Assembly (NCBI GenBank): GCA_017936545.1
Contig: JAGBFJ010000053.1
Location: forward strand, 1-44,656
Direction of reading: 5' to 3'
DNA length: 44,656 nucleotides
Source of the DNA: Sutterella sp.
GTDB lineage: Bacteria > Pseudomonadota > Gammaproteobacteria > Burkholderiales > Burkholderiaceae_F
Part shown: one piece after another, positions 19,882-28,762 of the stretch
Numbering within the stretch: position 1 is the first letter of the stretch
Layout: every line of letters begins with the position of its first letter
The notes under the pieces: model-generated
The model's database searches: none
The model's input: the letters and a program-made list of their open reading frames with translations, nothing else
What the model was told of the DNA's origin: nothing
Made by a program: the position numbers and the translations under genes

Positions 19882-21336
19882 TTACTGCGGGAGATTCATT
19901 TTGACGTCATCGTCGCCCTGCGCGGCGATCCGGCGTTCAATCGCCTCCGCCTCGTCGGACTTCTTCTCGGGACGGGGCCCCGGCTCGAGCACGGCGATCG
20001 ACTCCACGTGACCGGTATGCGGGAACATGTTCATGATGCCGGCCGCACGGATGTGCCAGCCGCCTTCGTGGTGAAGAACCGCGCAGTCGCGGGCAAGCGT
20101 CGCCGGATTGCAGGACACGTAGACCACGCGGGCCGGGCGCTTGTCGGTGGCGGCGAGCACTCGAGCGAGCGCAAGCGCGCCTTCGCGCGGCGGATCGATC
20201 AGCACGCGGTCGATGCCGTCCATGCGCTTCCAGAGGGCGTCCCAGTCGGCTTCGCACCAGGTAAAGAGATTGCGGGCGACGAAGTCGGTCTTTTCCGTGA
20301 GGCCGTTGTCGGCCGCGCCCTGGCGTGCTCGGGCGACCAGTCCTTCGGAGCCTTCGATGCCGATGACGCGGGCGCTGCGGGTCGCGAGCGGCAGAGTAAA
20401 GTTGCCGAGACCGCAGAAGAAGTCCGCCACGTGATGATGGCGTTCGACGCCGAGCAGACGCACGGCGCGGCCCACCATCGTTTCGTTGAGGGCATGGTTC
20501 ACCTGAGTGAAGTCGGTCGGCTTGAAGGCGATGCGCACGCCGAATTCGGAGAGCGTCAGTCCGAGCGCTGATTCGTTTTCAGGCAGCACCGCATGCGCGC
20601 TTTCCGGGCCCTTGGGCTGGAGCCAGATGTCGGCGCCGTGTTCGCGGCCGAAGGCCATCAGACGCTCCATGTCCGTTTCGCTCGGCGTTTCGAGCAAGCG
20701 GAAGACCAGCGCCGTGCGGCCGTCGCCGCCCACCGCGACTTCAATCTGCGGCATGCGCTGACGGATGGAAAGGCCCGCGACGAGCTCGCGCATCGGCTTG
20801 AGCATGTCGGCCACGTTCTTCGTCAGAATGTGGCACTCCGACATATCCGCGACATAGGAAGAGCTCTTTTCGTGAAAACCGACGAGCACGCCGCCCTTCT
20901 TCGCCACGTCGCGCACCGTCAGACGGGCGCGGTGACGGTAGTTCCAGAAGGGGCCGTAGATCGGCGGAATCATCGATTCGGGACGAACCTTGCCGATGTG
21001 CCAGAGCGTGTCGACAAGCACCTTTTCCTTGAAGGCCACCTGAGCGCGGGGCTCGAGATGCTGCATGGCGCAGCCGCCGCAGCTGCCCGGACCGTGACCG
21101 AAATTCGGACACTTCGGCTTGGTGCGAAGCGTGCTTTCGCGGTGAACGGCCGTCACTCGGCCCATTTCGTAGCTCGTCTTGTTGCGGAGCCGCTCGTACG
21201 TGGCGAGTTCGCCCGGGAGAGCGCCCTCGATGAAAACCACCTTGCCGTCGTGATGCGCCACACCGCGGCCTTCCTGATCAAGACGTTCGACTTCGACCGT
21301 GAAGCATTCGGGCGTCTTTTCCTTGCGTCGTGCCAT
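19882..21336 (-). CDS. rlmD: 23S rRNA (uracil-1939-C5)-methyltransferase RlmD
   Basis: 484 residues, a little longer than usual because of an acidic C-terminal tail. An N-terminal TRAM domain (about 1-65) comes first. Cysteines typical of the [4Fe-4S] cluster follow (CPNFGHGPGSCGGC, and a fourth Cys in SECHIL). The SAM-dependent domain has DFFCGLGNFTLPLA, DPPREG, and the catalytic cysteine in YVSCNPATLARD. It methylates U1939 of 23S rRNA. In related betaproteobacteria rlmD follows rpoS; here nlpD is the upstream neighbour. Confidence 0.94.
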   Translation of the reverse strand: MARRKEKTPECFTVEVERLDQEGRGVAHHDGKVVFIEGALPGELATYERLRNKTSYEMGRVTAVHRESTLRTKPKCPNFGHGPGSCGGCAMQHLEPRAQVAFKEKVLVDTLWHIGKVRPESMIPPIYGPFWNYRHRARLTVRDVAKKGGVLVGFHEKSSSYVADMSECHILTKNVADMLKPMRELVAGLSIRQRMPQIEVAVGGDGRTALVFRLLETPSETDMERLMAFGREHGADIWLQPKGPESAHAVLPENESALGLTLSEFGVRIAFKPTDFTQVNHALNETMVGRAVRLLGVERHHHVADFFCGLGNFTLPLATRSARVIGIEGSEGLVARARQGAADNGLTEKTDFVARNLFTWCEADWDALWKRMDGIDRVLIDPPREGALALARVLAATDKRPARVVYVSCNPATLARDCAVLHHEGGWHIRAAGIMNMFPHTGHVESIAVLEPGPRPEKKSDEAEAIERRIAAQGDDDVKMNLPQ

Positions 21337-21511
21337 TTGAATTCTCTCTAAAACGTGTACCGGGCCCGCCGAATTGTGCCGGCGCGCCGCTCATGCCATC
21401 CGTCCTCCGGACTGCCGGCGCATCTGCTGTGCGCCGAGCCGCTGACTTTACCAAAAATCCGCACGGACGGCATCTTCCGGACGGGCCGAATCGGATTCCG
21501 AAAAGAATAAA

Positions 21512-21537
21512 CGCCGTCCCCGGCGAGGAGGACGGCG
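21512..21537 (-). terminator. Terminator of the surE-nlpD transcript
   Basis: CGCCGTCC / GGACGGCG forms an 8-bp stem (21512-21519 with 21530-21537), followed by a T-rich stretch on the minus strand. Confidence 0.65.
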
Positions 21538-21564
21538 CGTTCATCCGCAAAGTCAGGCTGAATC

Positions 21565-22449
21565 TCAGCGCTTGGGCAGGAACTGGATCGGATTGATCGG
21601 CTTGCCCTTGTCGCGGACTTCGAAGCGCAGCATAGCGCCCGCGGCCGTGCCGCCGAGCTCGGCGATCTTCTGGCCGGACGACACTCTGTCGCCCACCTTG
21701 ACGGTCACCTTGGAGTTGTAGCCGTAGGCGGTGACCAGCGTCGGCGTATGCTTCACGATCACGAGGTTGCCGTAGCCCGGCACCGTGCTTCCGACGTAAA
21801 TCACTTCGCCCGCCATGGCGGCGACCACCACGTCGCCCCGGGTGCCGGCGATGTCAATGCCCTTGCCGTTCTTCGCATAGTCGGACAGCACCTTCCCTTC
21901 CACGGGCCAGATCATGCGCGAGCCGGGCATCACGGCGGGAAGCGGTTCGGCAGGCTTGGGCGCGGGTTCGGCAGCCGCTTCGGCGGGCTGTTCCTCCTGC
22001 GGCTCTTCAGCCTTGGGCTCCTCCTTCGGAGCCGGCTTCGGAGCTTCGATCGGCGTGTCGGCCGTCACGCGGCTCACGCGCACGCCGGGCGCGGGCACGT
22101 AGGCGCGCGGCGCTTCGGTGCTTTCAGGGAGCCTGAGCACCTGTCCGATGCGAAGCTGCGTCGGATCGGCGACCGAATTGAGCGACGCGAGCTGCTTCGT
22201 CGAAACGCCGTAGCGGACTGAAATGTTGTAGAGCGTATCGCCCGGCGCCACGGTGTGCGTGCGACCGGAATCAACGGGCGCGCCGGGGATCAGGCTCGGC
22301 GTCCGTCCGATCACGGGCGCCGCGCTTTCCTTCGAATAGGTCGACTTGTCGACGATGCCGGCCGGACCGACGTCAACCGAAGAACAGCCGCTCAGGAGCG
22401 CAGTCACGCCCGCCGCGGCGAAAAGCAGAGTGGTACGAATCAGTCTCAT
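21565..22449 (-). CDS. nlpD: LysM/M23-domain lipoprotein, NlpD-like amidase activator
   Basis: 294 residues. The signal peptide ends in the lipobox LLSGC (acylated C22). A LysM peptidoglycan-binding domain (about 63-107, HTVAPGDTLYNISVRYGVS) is followed by a Pro/Glu/Ala-rich linker and a LytM/M23 fold (about 195-290). The metal ligands of active M23 peptidases are not conserved (GIDIAG, and AYGYN where HxH would be), as in NlpD of E. coli, which activates amidase AmiC rather than cutting peptidoglycan itself. Its ATG overlaps the surE stop (TGATG), indicating translational coupling. Confidence 0.92.
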   Translation of the reverse strand: MRLIRTTLLFAAAGVTALLSGCSSVDVGPAGIVDKSTYSKESAAPVIGRTPSLIPGAPVDSGRTHTVAPGDTLYNISVRYGVSTKQLASLNSVADPTQLRIGQVLRLPESTEAPRAYVPAPGVRVSRVTADTPIEAPKPAPKEEPKAEEPQEEQPAEAAAEPAPKPAEPLPAVMPGSRMIWPVEGKVLSDYAKNGKGIDIAGTRGDVVVAAMAGEVIYVGSTVPGYGNLVIVKHTPTLVTAYGYNSKVTVKVGDRVSSGQKIAELGGTAAGAMLRFEVRDKGKPINPIQFLPKR

Positions 22450-23222
22450 CAGTATTCCTTGTGTTCGAAGTCGATGGGCGCCTCCATCCAGCCTCTGACG
22501 GTGGGCACCTGCTTGTAGTTGGTAAGGTCGACCTGCAGAGGCGTCACGGACACGAAGCCGTGCGAGGTCGCCCAGAAATCCGTTCCCTCTTCGGCGTCGG
22601 CGGGCTTGCCGGCCGCGCCGAGCCAGTAGATCGGGAAGCCGCGCGGGCTCATTTCCCGGATCACGTTCTCAGCCGACATGCGGCGGCCGAGACGCGTGCC
22701 TCGGATGCCGCGAAGCGCTTCGACCGGCATGTTGGGCATATTGACGTTCAGCAGCACGCCGGCATCGCTCTCCCGGCTTTCAAGATAGCGCTCCACCACG
22801 ATCTGAGCGATGCGGGCCGCACTGTCGAGCTCCGCCCAGCCTTTGTCGATCTGGGAAAACGCAATGGACGGAATGCCGAAAAGATAGCCTTCAATGGCCG
22901 CCGCCACGGTGCCCGAATACATCGTGTCGTCGCCCATGTTGGCGCCGCAGTTGATGCCCGACACCACCAGGTCCGGCTTCTCGATCAGTCCGGTCAGCGC
23001 CACGTGAACGCAGTCGGAAGGCGTGCCGGACAGCACGTAGAGGCTGTCGCCCTCAGTATGCTCGACCGTCAGGGGACGATTGAGCGTCAGGGAATTGGAT
23101 GCGCCCGAATGATTGTGGTCGGGCGCCACGACGGTCACGCGGCCGAACCTGCGCATGGCCCTGGCGAGCGCCTGGATGCCGGGCGCACGATAGCCGTCGT
23201 CGTTGGAGACAAGAATATGCAT
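22449..23222 (-). CDS. surE: 5'/3'-nucleotidase SurE
   Basis: 257 residues starting MHILVSNDDGYRAPG. The metal-binding NDDG, the PDHNHSGASN motif and SGINCGANMGDD are intact. SurE dephosphorylates nucleoside monophosphates and is linked to stationary-phase survival in E. coli. The start at 23222 is the canonical one; an upstream in-frame ATG at 23300 would add 26 non-conserved residues. surE-nlpD is kept, but pcm between them and rpoS after them are missing. Confidence 0.95.
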   Translation of the reverse strand: MHILVSNDDGYRAPGIQALARAMRRFGRVTVVAPDHNHSGASNSLTLNRPLTVEHTEGDSLYVLSGTPSDCVHVALTGLIEKPDLVVSGINCGANMGDDTMYSGTVAAAIEGYLFGIPSIAFSQIDKGWAELDSAARIAQIVVERYLESRESDAGVLLNVNMPNMPVEALRGIRGTRLGRRMSAENVIREMSPRGFPIYWLGAAGKPADAEEGTDFWATSHGFVSVTPLQVDLTNYKQVPTVRGWMEAPIDFEHKEY

Positions 23223-23383
23223 AGCTTGAAGGCAGAGGTGGGGAAAGGCTTTGCAAAAGCGCTTTCCGATCATAATCCGACTGATTTTAGCTGATGACAA
23301 TCAGCCGGGAGCGCCTCTCCTTCCATCCGGGCCGAACGGTACGTCCGGCCGCCGGCGCCGAGCCGAAAGACGCCTGCCGAAGC

Positions 23384-24628
23384 TCAGATAGACTGCGGCA
23401 CGAAAATCCTCTCTTCCGGGAAGCGGAAGCTGAATTCGGAGCCTTTGCCCGGCGCGGAGCGGATGCGCAGTTCGCCGCCGTTTCTTCGCAGCACGTGCTT
23501 GACGATGGCCAGACCGAGACCGGTCCCTCCCGTATCCCGGGAGCGTCCCTTGTCCACGCGGTAGAAGCGTTCGGTGATGCGCGGAATATGTTCGGGCGCG
23601 ATGCCGATACCGGTATCGGTCACCGTCAGAACGGCGCCGGTGCCCTCCCGGCGCCAGACGACGCGGATGTCGCCGCCCGCGGGCGTATAGCGGACGGCAT
23701 TGCTGACGAGATTCATGACCGCGCTGCGGATTTCGTCGGGGAAGCCGACGAGAGAAACGTCCTCGCAGGAGGACGTGATCCTGTGCTGTCCTCCCGAGAG
23801 CGCCCGACCCTCGCGGACGACGTCGTCGATCAGCCTGGGCACGGCGATGAGCTCGGGATCGGCCGCGGCGTGCTCGTCCTTGTTTTCCAGATGCGAAAGC
23901 ATCAGCAGGTCGTCAGTCAGACGGCGCATTCTCTGGGTCTGCTCGCGCATGAGCTTCAGGTGGTAGGCCCTGACGTCCTCGGGCATCTCGGGCGTCGAGA
24001 GTTCGAGAAAGCCGCCGATGACCGTGAGCGGCGTCCTGAGCTCATGAGAGACATTGGCCACGAAGTCGCGCCTCATGTCTTCGAGGCGCCGTCTTTCGGT
24101 GACGTCGTGCGTCACGATGATCATGTGCCTGTCGTCGGGCGCCACGACGGCGACGTCGAGAATCAGCGAATCGTCAGGCGAGATCAGATTGAAGTGACGC
24201 TCGTAGTTGCGCTGGCGCATCCACTCTCGGAAGTCGGCGCTTTCGATATGGTCGAGAAAATCGCTGCCCTCGTCCTCCATGGTGAGACCGAAATGATGAG
24301 ATGCGGTCGTGTTGACCCATTCGATCTTCCAGCCTCCCTTCAGAATCACGACGCCTTCGGGCAGAAGCTCCAGCGTCTGACGGTAGCGAGCATCGCGCGC
24401 GGCCAGTCTTTCCTCGAGACTGCGCTGCTCGTCGGCGGAAAGCCTCCCCGCCCAGACGGAGAGCGCCGTGCAGACAGCGACGCCGACGGAAAAGACCGCC
24501 AGCGCTTTTTCTCCCGCTCCGGCCATCCAGAGCGTTCCCGCTGCCAGCGTCACGACCAGAAGACCGGCGACGACGGCGATGCCGAGCCTTTGCACTAAAA
24601 GTGCGCGCTTTGTCAGACGCTCAGCCAT
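23384..24628 (-). CDS. phoR: Phosphate regulon sensor histidine kinase PhoR
   Basis: 414 residues. One or two N-terminal membrane helices (about 15-60) are followed by a PAS domain (about 80-175), the dimerisation/phosphoacceptor domain with H195 in FVANVSHELRTP, and a HATPase domain with N-box NLVSNAVRYTP, G1 DTGIGI and G2 GTGLGLAIV. It phosphorylates PhoB under phosphate limitation and is held in check by PhoU and the Pst transporter. It lies 14 nt after phoB as the last gene of the pst-pho block. Confidence 0.95.
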   Translation of the reverse strand: MAERLTKRALLVQRLGIAVVAGLLVVTLAAGTLWMAGAGEKALAVFSVGVAVCTALSVWAGRLSADEQRSLEERLAARDARYRQTLELLPEGVVILKGGWKIEWVNTTASHHFGLTMEDEGSDFLDHIESADFREWMRQRNYERHFNLISPDDSLILDVAVVAPDDRHMIIVTHDVTERRRLEDMRRDFVANVSHELRTPLTVIGGFLELSTPEMPEDVRAYHLKLMREQTQRMRRLTDDLLMLSHLENKDEHAAADPELIAVPRLIDDVVREGRALSGGQHRITSSCEDVSLVGFPDEIRSAVMNLVSNAVRYTPAGGDIRVVWRREGTGAVLTVTDTGIGIAPEHIPRITERFYRVDKGRSRDTGGTGLGLAIVKHVLRRNGGELRIRSAPGKGSEFSFRFPEERIFVPQSI

Positions 24629-24642
24629 GATTCGTCACCCGC

Positions 24643-25344
24643 TCAGACATCCGCGCGGCAGCGGTACCCGATGCCGCGGACCGTTTCGACGATGTCCTCC
24701 GCACGGGTTCCGGCCAATGCCTTTCTGAGGCGCAGCATGTGCACGTCGACCGTTCTTTCGTCGACGAAGGCGCTGCCCCACACGCTGTCGAGCAGCTGTT
24801 CGCGCGTAAAGACCCGGCCCGGACGGGAGGCAAACAGAAAGAGCAGGCGGAATTCCTTGACGGAAAGCTTGAGGGGCTTGCCGTCAACCGTTGCCTCAAA
24901 CCTGGTTTCGTTCATGGAGAGAGGCCCGTGAACGATCACCCGGTCGCGTTCTTCTCGTGCGGGCCGGACGCCCCCGGACGACCGCCGCAGCACCGCTCGG
25001 ATGCGGGCTGTCAGCTCCCTCGGAAGAAACGGCTTCACGACGTAGTCGTCGGCGCCGCCGTCAAGTCCCGCCACGCGGTCCGCCTCGTCGCCCCGGGCCG
25101 TCAGCATGATGACGGGCAGATCCCTGAGATCGCTGCTCTGCTTGACGGCGCGAAGAAGGTCAAATCCCGACCCGTCAGGCAGCATCACGTCCAGGAGCAT
25201 CAGATCGGGTCTGCCCGAAGCCAGCGCGGCACGCGCCTGCGCAAGATCGGCGGCCTTCACAGCCGTCATTCCGTCGGCTTCACAGACAAAGGCGACCAAT
25301 TCACGGATCGCCGTCTCGTCTTCGACAATGAGGATTTTGGTCAT
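24643..25344 (-). CDS. phoB: Phosphate regulon response regulator PhoB
   Basis: 233 residues. The receiver domain (1-120) has acidic pocket E8-D9-E10, phosphoacceptor D52 in LMLLDVMLPDG, and conserved K103-region PFLPRELTARI. The OmpR/PhoB winged helix (about 135-230) carries the recognition segment DERTVDVHMLRLRKAL and ends in VRGIGYRCR. Phosphorylated PhoB activates genes with Pho boxes, such as pstS in this window. It is flanked by phoU (18 nt) and phoR (14 nt). Confidence 0.96.
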   Translation of the reverse strand: MTKILIVEDETAIRELVAFVCEADGMTAVKAADLAQARAALASGRPDLMLLDVMLPDGSGFDLLRAVKQSSDLRDLPVIMLTARGDEADRVAGLDGGADDYVVKPFLPRELTARIRAVLRRSSGGVRPAREERDRVIVHGPLSMNETRFEATVDGKPLKLSVKEFRLLFLFASRPGRVFTREQLLDSVWGSAFVDERTVDVHMLRLRKALAGTRAEDIVETVRGIGYRCRADV

Positions 25345-25362
25345 GCTGACTTTCCAAGGAGT

Positions 25363-26070
25363 TCAAGCACCGGCAGATGCCGAGGGCCCCGCCTCAGTAT
25401 AAAACTCATGCCTCACGTCGGCGCCTTCTGCGATGTAGATCACAGCTTCCGCCACGTTTTTCACATGATCCCCCACGCGCTCGAGAGAACGCGCGATCCA
25501 CATCAGCCCAAGGGCGCTCGAGACCGAGGACGGATCCTCCATCATGTGCGTAACCAGACTTCTGAGTGTCGTGCGGTAGACGTCGTCGATCATGCCGTCT
25601 CGTTCGATGACGGCCCGCGCCTCCTGGGTATCGAGTCTGCCGATCGCATCGAGCACGTCTTCGATCATAAGTCCGACGGCGGCCAGTCCCATGGCGAGCG
25701 TCGAGCGGTTGGCGAGCACCGACGCGTCAAGACCCTTGAGTTCGGAAACAGCACGGGCCATGTTCCGGATTTCGTCTCCCATGCGTTCGAGGTCGACCGA
25801 AATGCGGCTCAGACCGATCAGAAACCGAAGATCGCCCGCCGCCGGCTGACGGCAGGCAAAAATGGCCTCGATCCTGGCGTCGATGGACACCTCCATGCCG
25901 TTGACCTCGGCGTCGCGCGCCATGATCCGGCCCGCCTCCCGGCAGTCGACCGACTGCAGCGCGGCAGCGACGTCGGAAAGCTGACTGCGCACGAGTCTTC
26001 CCATGTCGTCGGTGGCTTTCAGCACTTCCTTCAGATCGCGGTCAAAGCTTGAGACGATATGAAGCGCCAT
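25363..26070 (-). CDS. phoU: Phosphate signalling protein PhoU
   Basis: 235 residues from MALHIVSSFDRDLKEVL. Two three-helix-bundle repeats are visible with the metal-binding-type motifs ERMGDEIRNMA and ERVGDHVKNVAEA. PhoU couples Pst transport to PhoR, restraining the kinase when phosphate is plentiful. An earlier in-frame ATG at 26085 overlaps the pstB stop (TAATG); 26070 is preferred because GGGAG lies at the right distance before it, but coupled initiation at 26085 cannot be excluded. Confidence 0.95.
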   Translation of the reverse strand: MALHIVSSFDRDLKEVLKATDDMGRLVRSQLSDVAAALQSVDCREAGRIMARDAEVNGMEVSIDARIEAIFACRQPAAGDLRFLIGLSRISVDLERMGDEIRNMARAVSELKGLDASVLANRSTLAMGLAAVGLMIEDVLDAIGRLDTQEARAVIERDGMIDDVYRTTLRSLVTHMMEDPSSVSSALGLMWIARSLERVGDHVKNVAEAVIYIAEGADVRHEFYTEAGPSASAGA

Positions 26071-26084
26071 TTTCTTTTCTCCCA

Positions 26085-26903
26085 TTAGCCGAATCGGCCG
26101 GTGATGTAGTCTTCCGTCGCCTTTTTCGCGGGACGGGTGAAGATGTCTCTGGTCAGTCCCGTTTCAATCAGCTCGCCCAGATAGAGGAAGGCCGTGTAGT
26201 CCGAGACTCGCGCCGCCTGCTGCATGCTGTGCGTCACGATCACGACCGTATAGTCCTTCTTCAGCTCCTCGATGAGCTCCTCGATGCGTGCGGTCGAAAT
26301 CGGATCGAGGGCCGAACACGGTTCGTCGAGAAGCAGAACTTCGGGCTTCACGGCGATCCCGCGGGCGATGCAGAGACGCTGCTGCTGACCGCCCGAGAGG
26401 CTCGTTCCGGGCTCGCTGAGCTTGTCTTTGACGTCGTTCCAGAGCGCCGCCTTGCGGATGGCCCATTCGACGCGCTCGTCGAGCTCGGCCTTGCTCAGCT
26501 TCTCCCTCAGCCGCACCCCGTAGGCGATGTTGTCGTAGATGCTCATCGGAAACGGCGTCGGACGCTGGAAGACCATGCCCACGCGGCTTCTCAGATCGCA
26601 CTCGTCGGTGTCGGGCGCCAGAATATTGACACCGTCGATCAGCACTTCGCCTTCGGCGCGCTGGCCGGGATAGAGCGAATACATGCGGTTGAAGGTTCGC
26701 AGAAGCGTCGACTTTCCGCAGCCCGACGGGCCGATGAAGGCCGTGACGCAGCCCTCAGGAATTGTCAGAGAAATGTCTTTGAGCGCACGGAAGTTCCCGT
26801 ACCAGACATCAAGGTGATTTACCGTAATCTTCGGAGCGGGTTCTGTCCCGGCGGCCGCCTTCGGCGAGCCGGCCTCAATTCGGATATCGGTCATAGAAAT
26901 CAT
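26085..26903 (-). CDS. pstB: Phosphate ABC transporter ATP-binding protein PstB
   Basis: 272 residues. Walker [10 protein letters not shown] (58-66), Q-loop [12 protein letters not shown], signature [16 protein letters not shown], Walker [14 protein letters not shown] and the switch histidine in VTHSM are intact. The [11 protein letters not shown] run is specific to PstB. It powers phosphate import through PstA/PstC. The first about 24 residues are non-conserved, so a later start is possible (ATG 26894). Confidence 0.97.
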   Translation of the reverse strand: MISMTDIRIEAGSPKAAAGTEPAPKITVNHLDVWYGNFRALKDISLTIPEGCVTAFIGPSGCGKSTLLRTFNRMYSLYPGQRAEGEVLIDGVNILAPDTDECDLRSRVGMVFQRPTPFPMSIYDNIAYGVRLREKLSKAELDERVEWAIRKAALWNDVKDKLSEPGTSLSGGQQQRLCIARGIAVKPEVLLLDEPCSALDPISTARIEELIEELKKDYTVVIVTHSMQQAARVSDYTAFLYLGELIETGLTRDIFTRPAKKATEDYITGRFG

Positions 26904-26915
26904 TCAAAAATCAGT

Positions 26916-27773
26916 TCAGCGGGCGCGGCGGCGTTCGCGCAGAATAATGGCGGCCAGACTCATGACAAAGACCAGCACGACGAGCACAAGTGCGGTGCCG
27001 TACTGCAGCGGTCTCGTCGCCTCGATGTTGGTGCCCGACGTCGCCATCACGTAGACGTGATAGGGCAGCGCCATTACGGGCTCAAAGAGCGACACGCTGT
27101 TTTTGGGCGTAAAGAACACGGCGCCCGTGTACATGATGGCAGCCGTTTCACCCGCCGCCCTCGCCAGAGCAAGAATGGCGCCGGTCAGAATGCCGGGAAG
27201 CGCGTTGGGCAGCAGCACCTTCATGATGGTTTCCCGGCGGGTGGCGCCGAGTGCAAGCGAAGCCTCCCGCCAGTCCTGGGGAATCTGCTTGAGCGCGGTT
27301 TCGGTGGTGTTGATGATGATCGGCAGCGAAAGAACAGCCAGCGTCAGCACGCCCGAAAGCAGACTCACGCCGAAGCCGCAGAAGACGACGAAGAACGTCA
27401 GTCCGAAGAGGCCGAAGACGATCGACGGCACGCCCGCCAGATTGGCAATCGAGAGTCTCACCACGGTCATCGCCGGCGACTCGCTGCGGTATTCGTTCAG
27501 ATAGACGGCGCTCGCCACCCCGAGCGGAAGCGCAATGAGGAGCGCGCCGGCAGCTAGAAGAAACGTGCCTGCAATGCAGGGCCAGATGCCGCCCTCGCTC
27601 ATCATGTTTCTCGGTGCTTCGGTGAGAAACTCCCAGCTCATGGCCGGGAGCGCATTGACGAAGACCACGGCCAGCATGCCCAGAAGCGTGACGAGGCAGA
27701 GTGCGGCCGCCAGCCGCATGACCGCAAAGCCGGTGAAGCCCGCCAGCAGGCGGAGTCGGAAGCTTTTCATCAT
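26916..27773 (-). CDS. pstA: Phosphate ABC transporter permease PstA
   Basis: 285 residues with six predicted membrane helices and the EAA-type loop EASLALGATRRETIMKVLLPNA that docks on PstB. It forms the membrane channel with PstC. The start codon overlaps the pstC stop (ATGA, 27770-27773), which implies translational coupling; pstB follows after 12 nt. Confidence 0.96.
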   Translation of the reverse strand: MMKSFRLRLLAGFTGFAVMRLAAALCLVTLLGMLAVVFVNALPAMSWEFLTEAPRNMMSEGGIWPCIAGTFLLAAGALLIALPLGVASAVYLNEYRSESPAMTVVRLSIANLAGVPSIVFGLFGLTFFVVFCGFGVSLLSGVLTLAVLSLPIIINTTETALKQIPQDWREASLALGATRRETIMKVLLPNALPGILTGAILALARAAGETAAIMYTGAVFFTPKNSVSLFEPVMALPYHVYVMATSGTNIEATRPLQYGTALVLVVLVFVMSLAAIILRERRRAR

Positions 27774-28663
27774 ACCCCCTTGAGCGAGAAGCGCCTCGTG
27801 AAGTACCAGGCGAGAAGATTGAAGACGAAGGTCGTCAGAAAGAGCACGAGTCCGGCTGCGTAGAGCGCGTGATAGTGCTCGCTCCCGACGGCGGCCTCAG
27901 CCATTTCGGCCGCGATGCCGGCCGTCATCGGACGCACTGGATCGAAGAGACTCTCCGGCACGATGCCTGCTCCCCCCGCCACCATCAGAACCACCATCGT
28001 TTCGCCGATGGCACGCGAGATGCCGAGCATGACCGACGTGCCGATGCCGCCCATGGCCCAGCGAAGCTCGACCCGGCAGAGCGTCTCCCAGCGTGTAGCG
28101 CCGAGCGCCAGCGACGCTTCCCGCATCGCGGCAGGCACATTTTTAAGCGCGTCCTCGGAAATGGACGCAATGGTCGGAATGCACATGAAGGCGAGCATCA
28201 GGCCCGCATTGAGAAGATTGAGTCCGGTCGGCAGACCGAAGACGTTCTGCAGCCACGGCGCGACGATGACCATGCCGATAAAGCCGATCACCACGGACGG
28301 CAGAGCCGCCATCAGTTCAATCACCGGCTTCAGAAAGCGGGTGACGCTGGGCGGCACGGCGCAGTGAAGCGCCGCGGCGGTCAGCACGCCCGCCGGCACG
28401 GCGAAAACCGTCGTGAGAAGCGCCACGGCAAAACTGCCGGCGATCATGGCGCCTAAACCGAAAACCGGCGGATCATCCGTCGGATACCACTCGGTGCTCA
28501 GAAGAAAGTCTGCGAGAGGCCGTTCCTGAAGAAGGGGAAGCGCCTGGGAAAGCAGAAAGATCACGATGGCGGCGAGCGCCAGCACGCTGACGCAGGCCAC
28601 GGCGCCGAGACTTCGCTCGAAGAGCTGTTCCCCCAGTCGGCCGGCATTGCCCGTACGAGTCAT
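27770..28663 (-). CDS. pstC: Phosphate ABC transporter permease PstC
   Basis: 297 residues with six predicted membrane helices. The helix-loop AALPSVVIGFIGM and the EAA loop EASLALGATRWETLCRVEL are typical of PstC. AAGGAG lies 6 nt before ATG 28663. It is separated from pstS by 99 nt containing a long stable hairpin, the usual arrangement for making more PstS than permease. Confidence 0.96.
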   Translation of the reverse strand: MTRTGNAGRLGEQLFERSLGAVACVSVLALAAIVIFLLSQALPLLQERPLADFLLSTEWYPTDDPPVFGLGAMIAGSFAVALLTTVFAVPAGVLTAAALHCAVPPSVTRFLKPVIELMAALPSVVIGFIGMVIVAPWLQNVFGLPTGLNLLNAGLMLAFMCIPTIASISEDALKNVPAAMREASLALGATRWETLCRVELRWAMGGIGTSVMLGISRAIGETMVVLMVAGGAGIVPESLFDPVRPMTAGIAAEMAEAAVGSEHYHALYAAGLVLFLTTFVFNLLAWYFTRRFSLKGV

Positions 28664-28682
28664 ACAAGGCTCCTTAAAGAAA

Positions 28683-28755
28683 CGGCGCCCCGGTCTGATG
28701 ACACCGGTCCCACCCGTCTCATTCGGGAACCGGGCGTCACCGGACCGGGGCGCCG
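28683..28755 (-). terminator. Large stem-loop between pstS and pstC
   Basis: A perfect 12-bp GC-rich stem (28683-28694 with 28744-28755) closes a 49-nt loop that can itself pair. There is no T run, so it is more likely an mRNA stabiliser or partial attenuator than a full terminator. Confidence 0.55.
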
Positions 28756-28762
28756 AAAGCCG

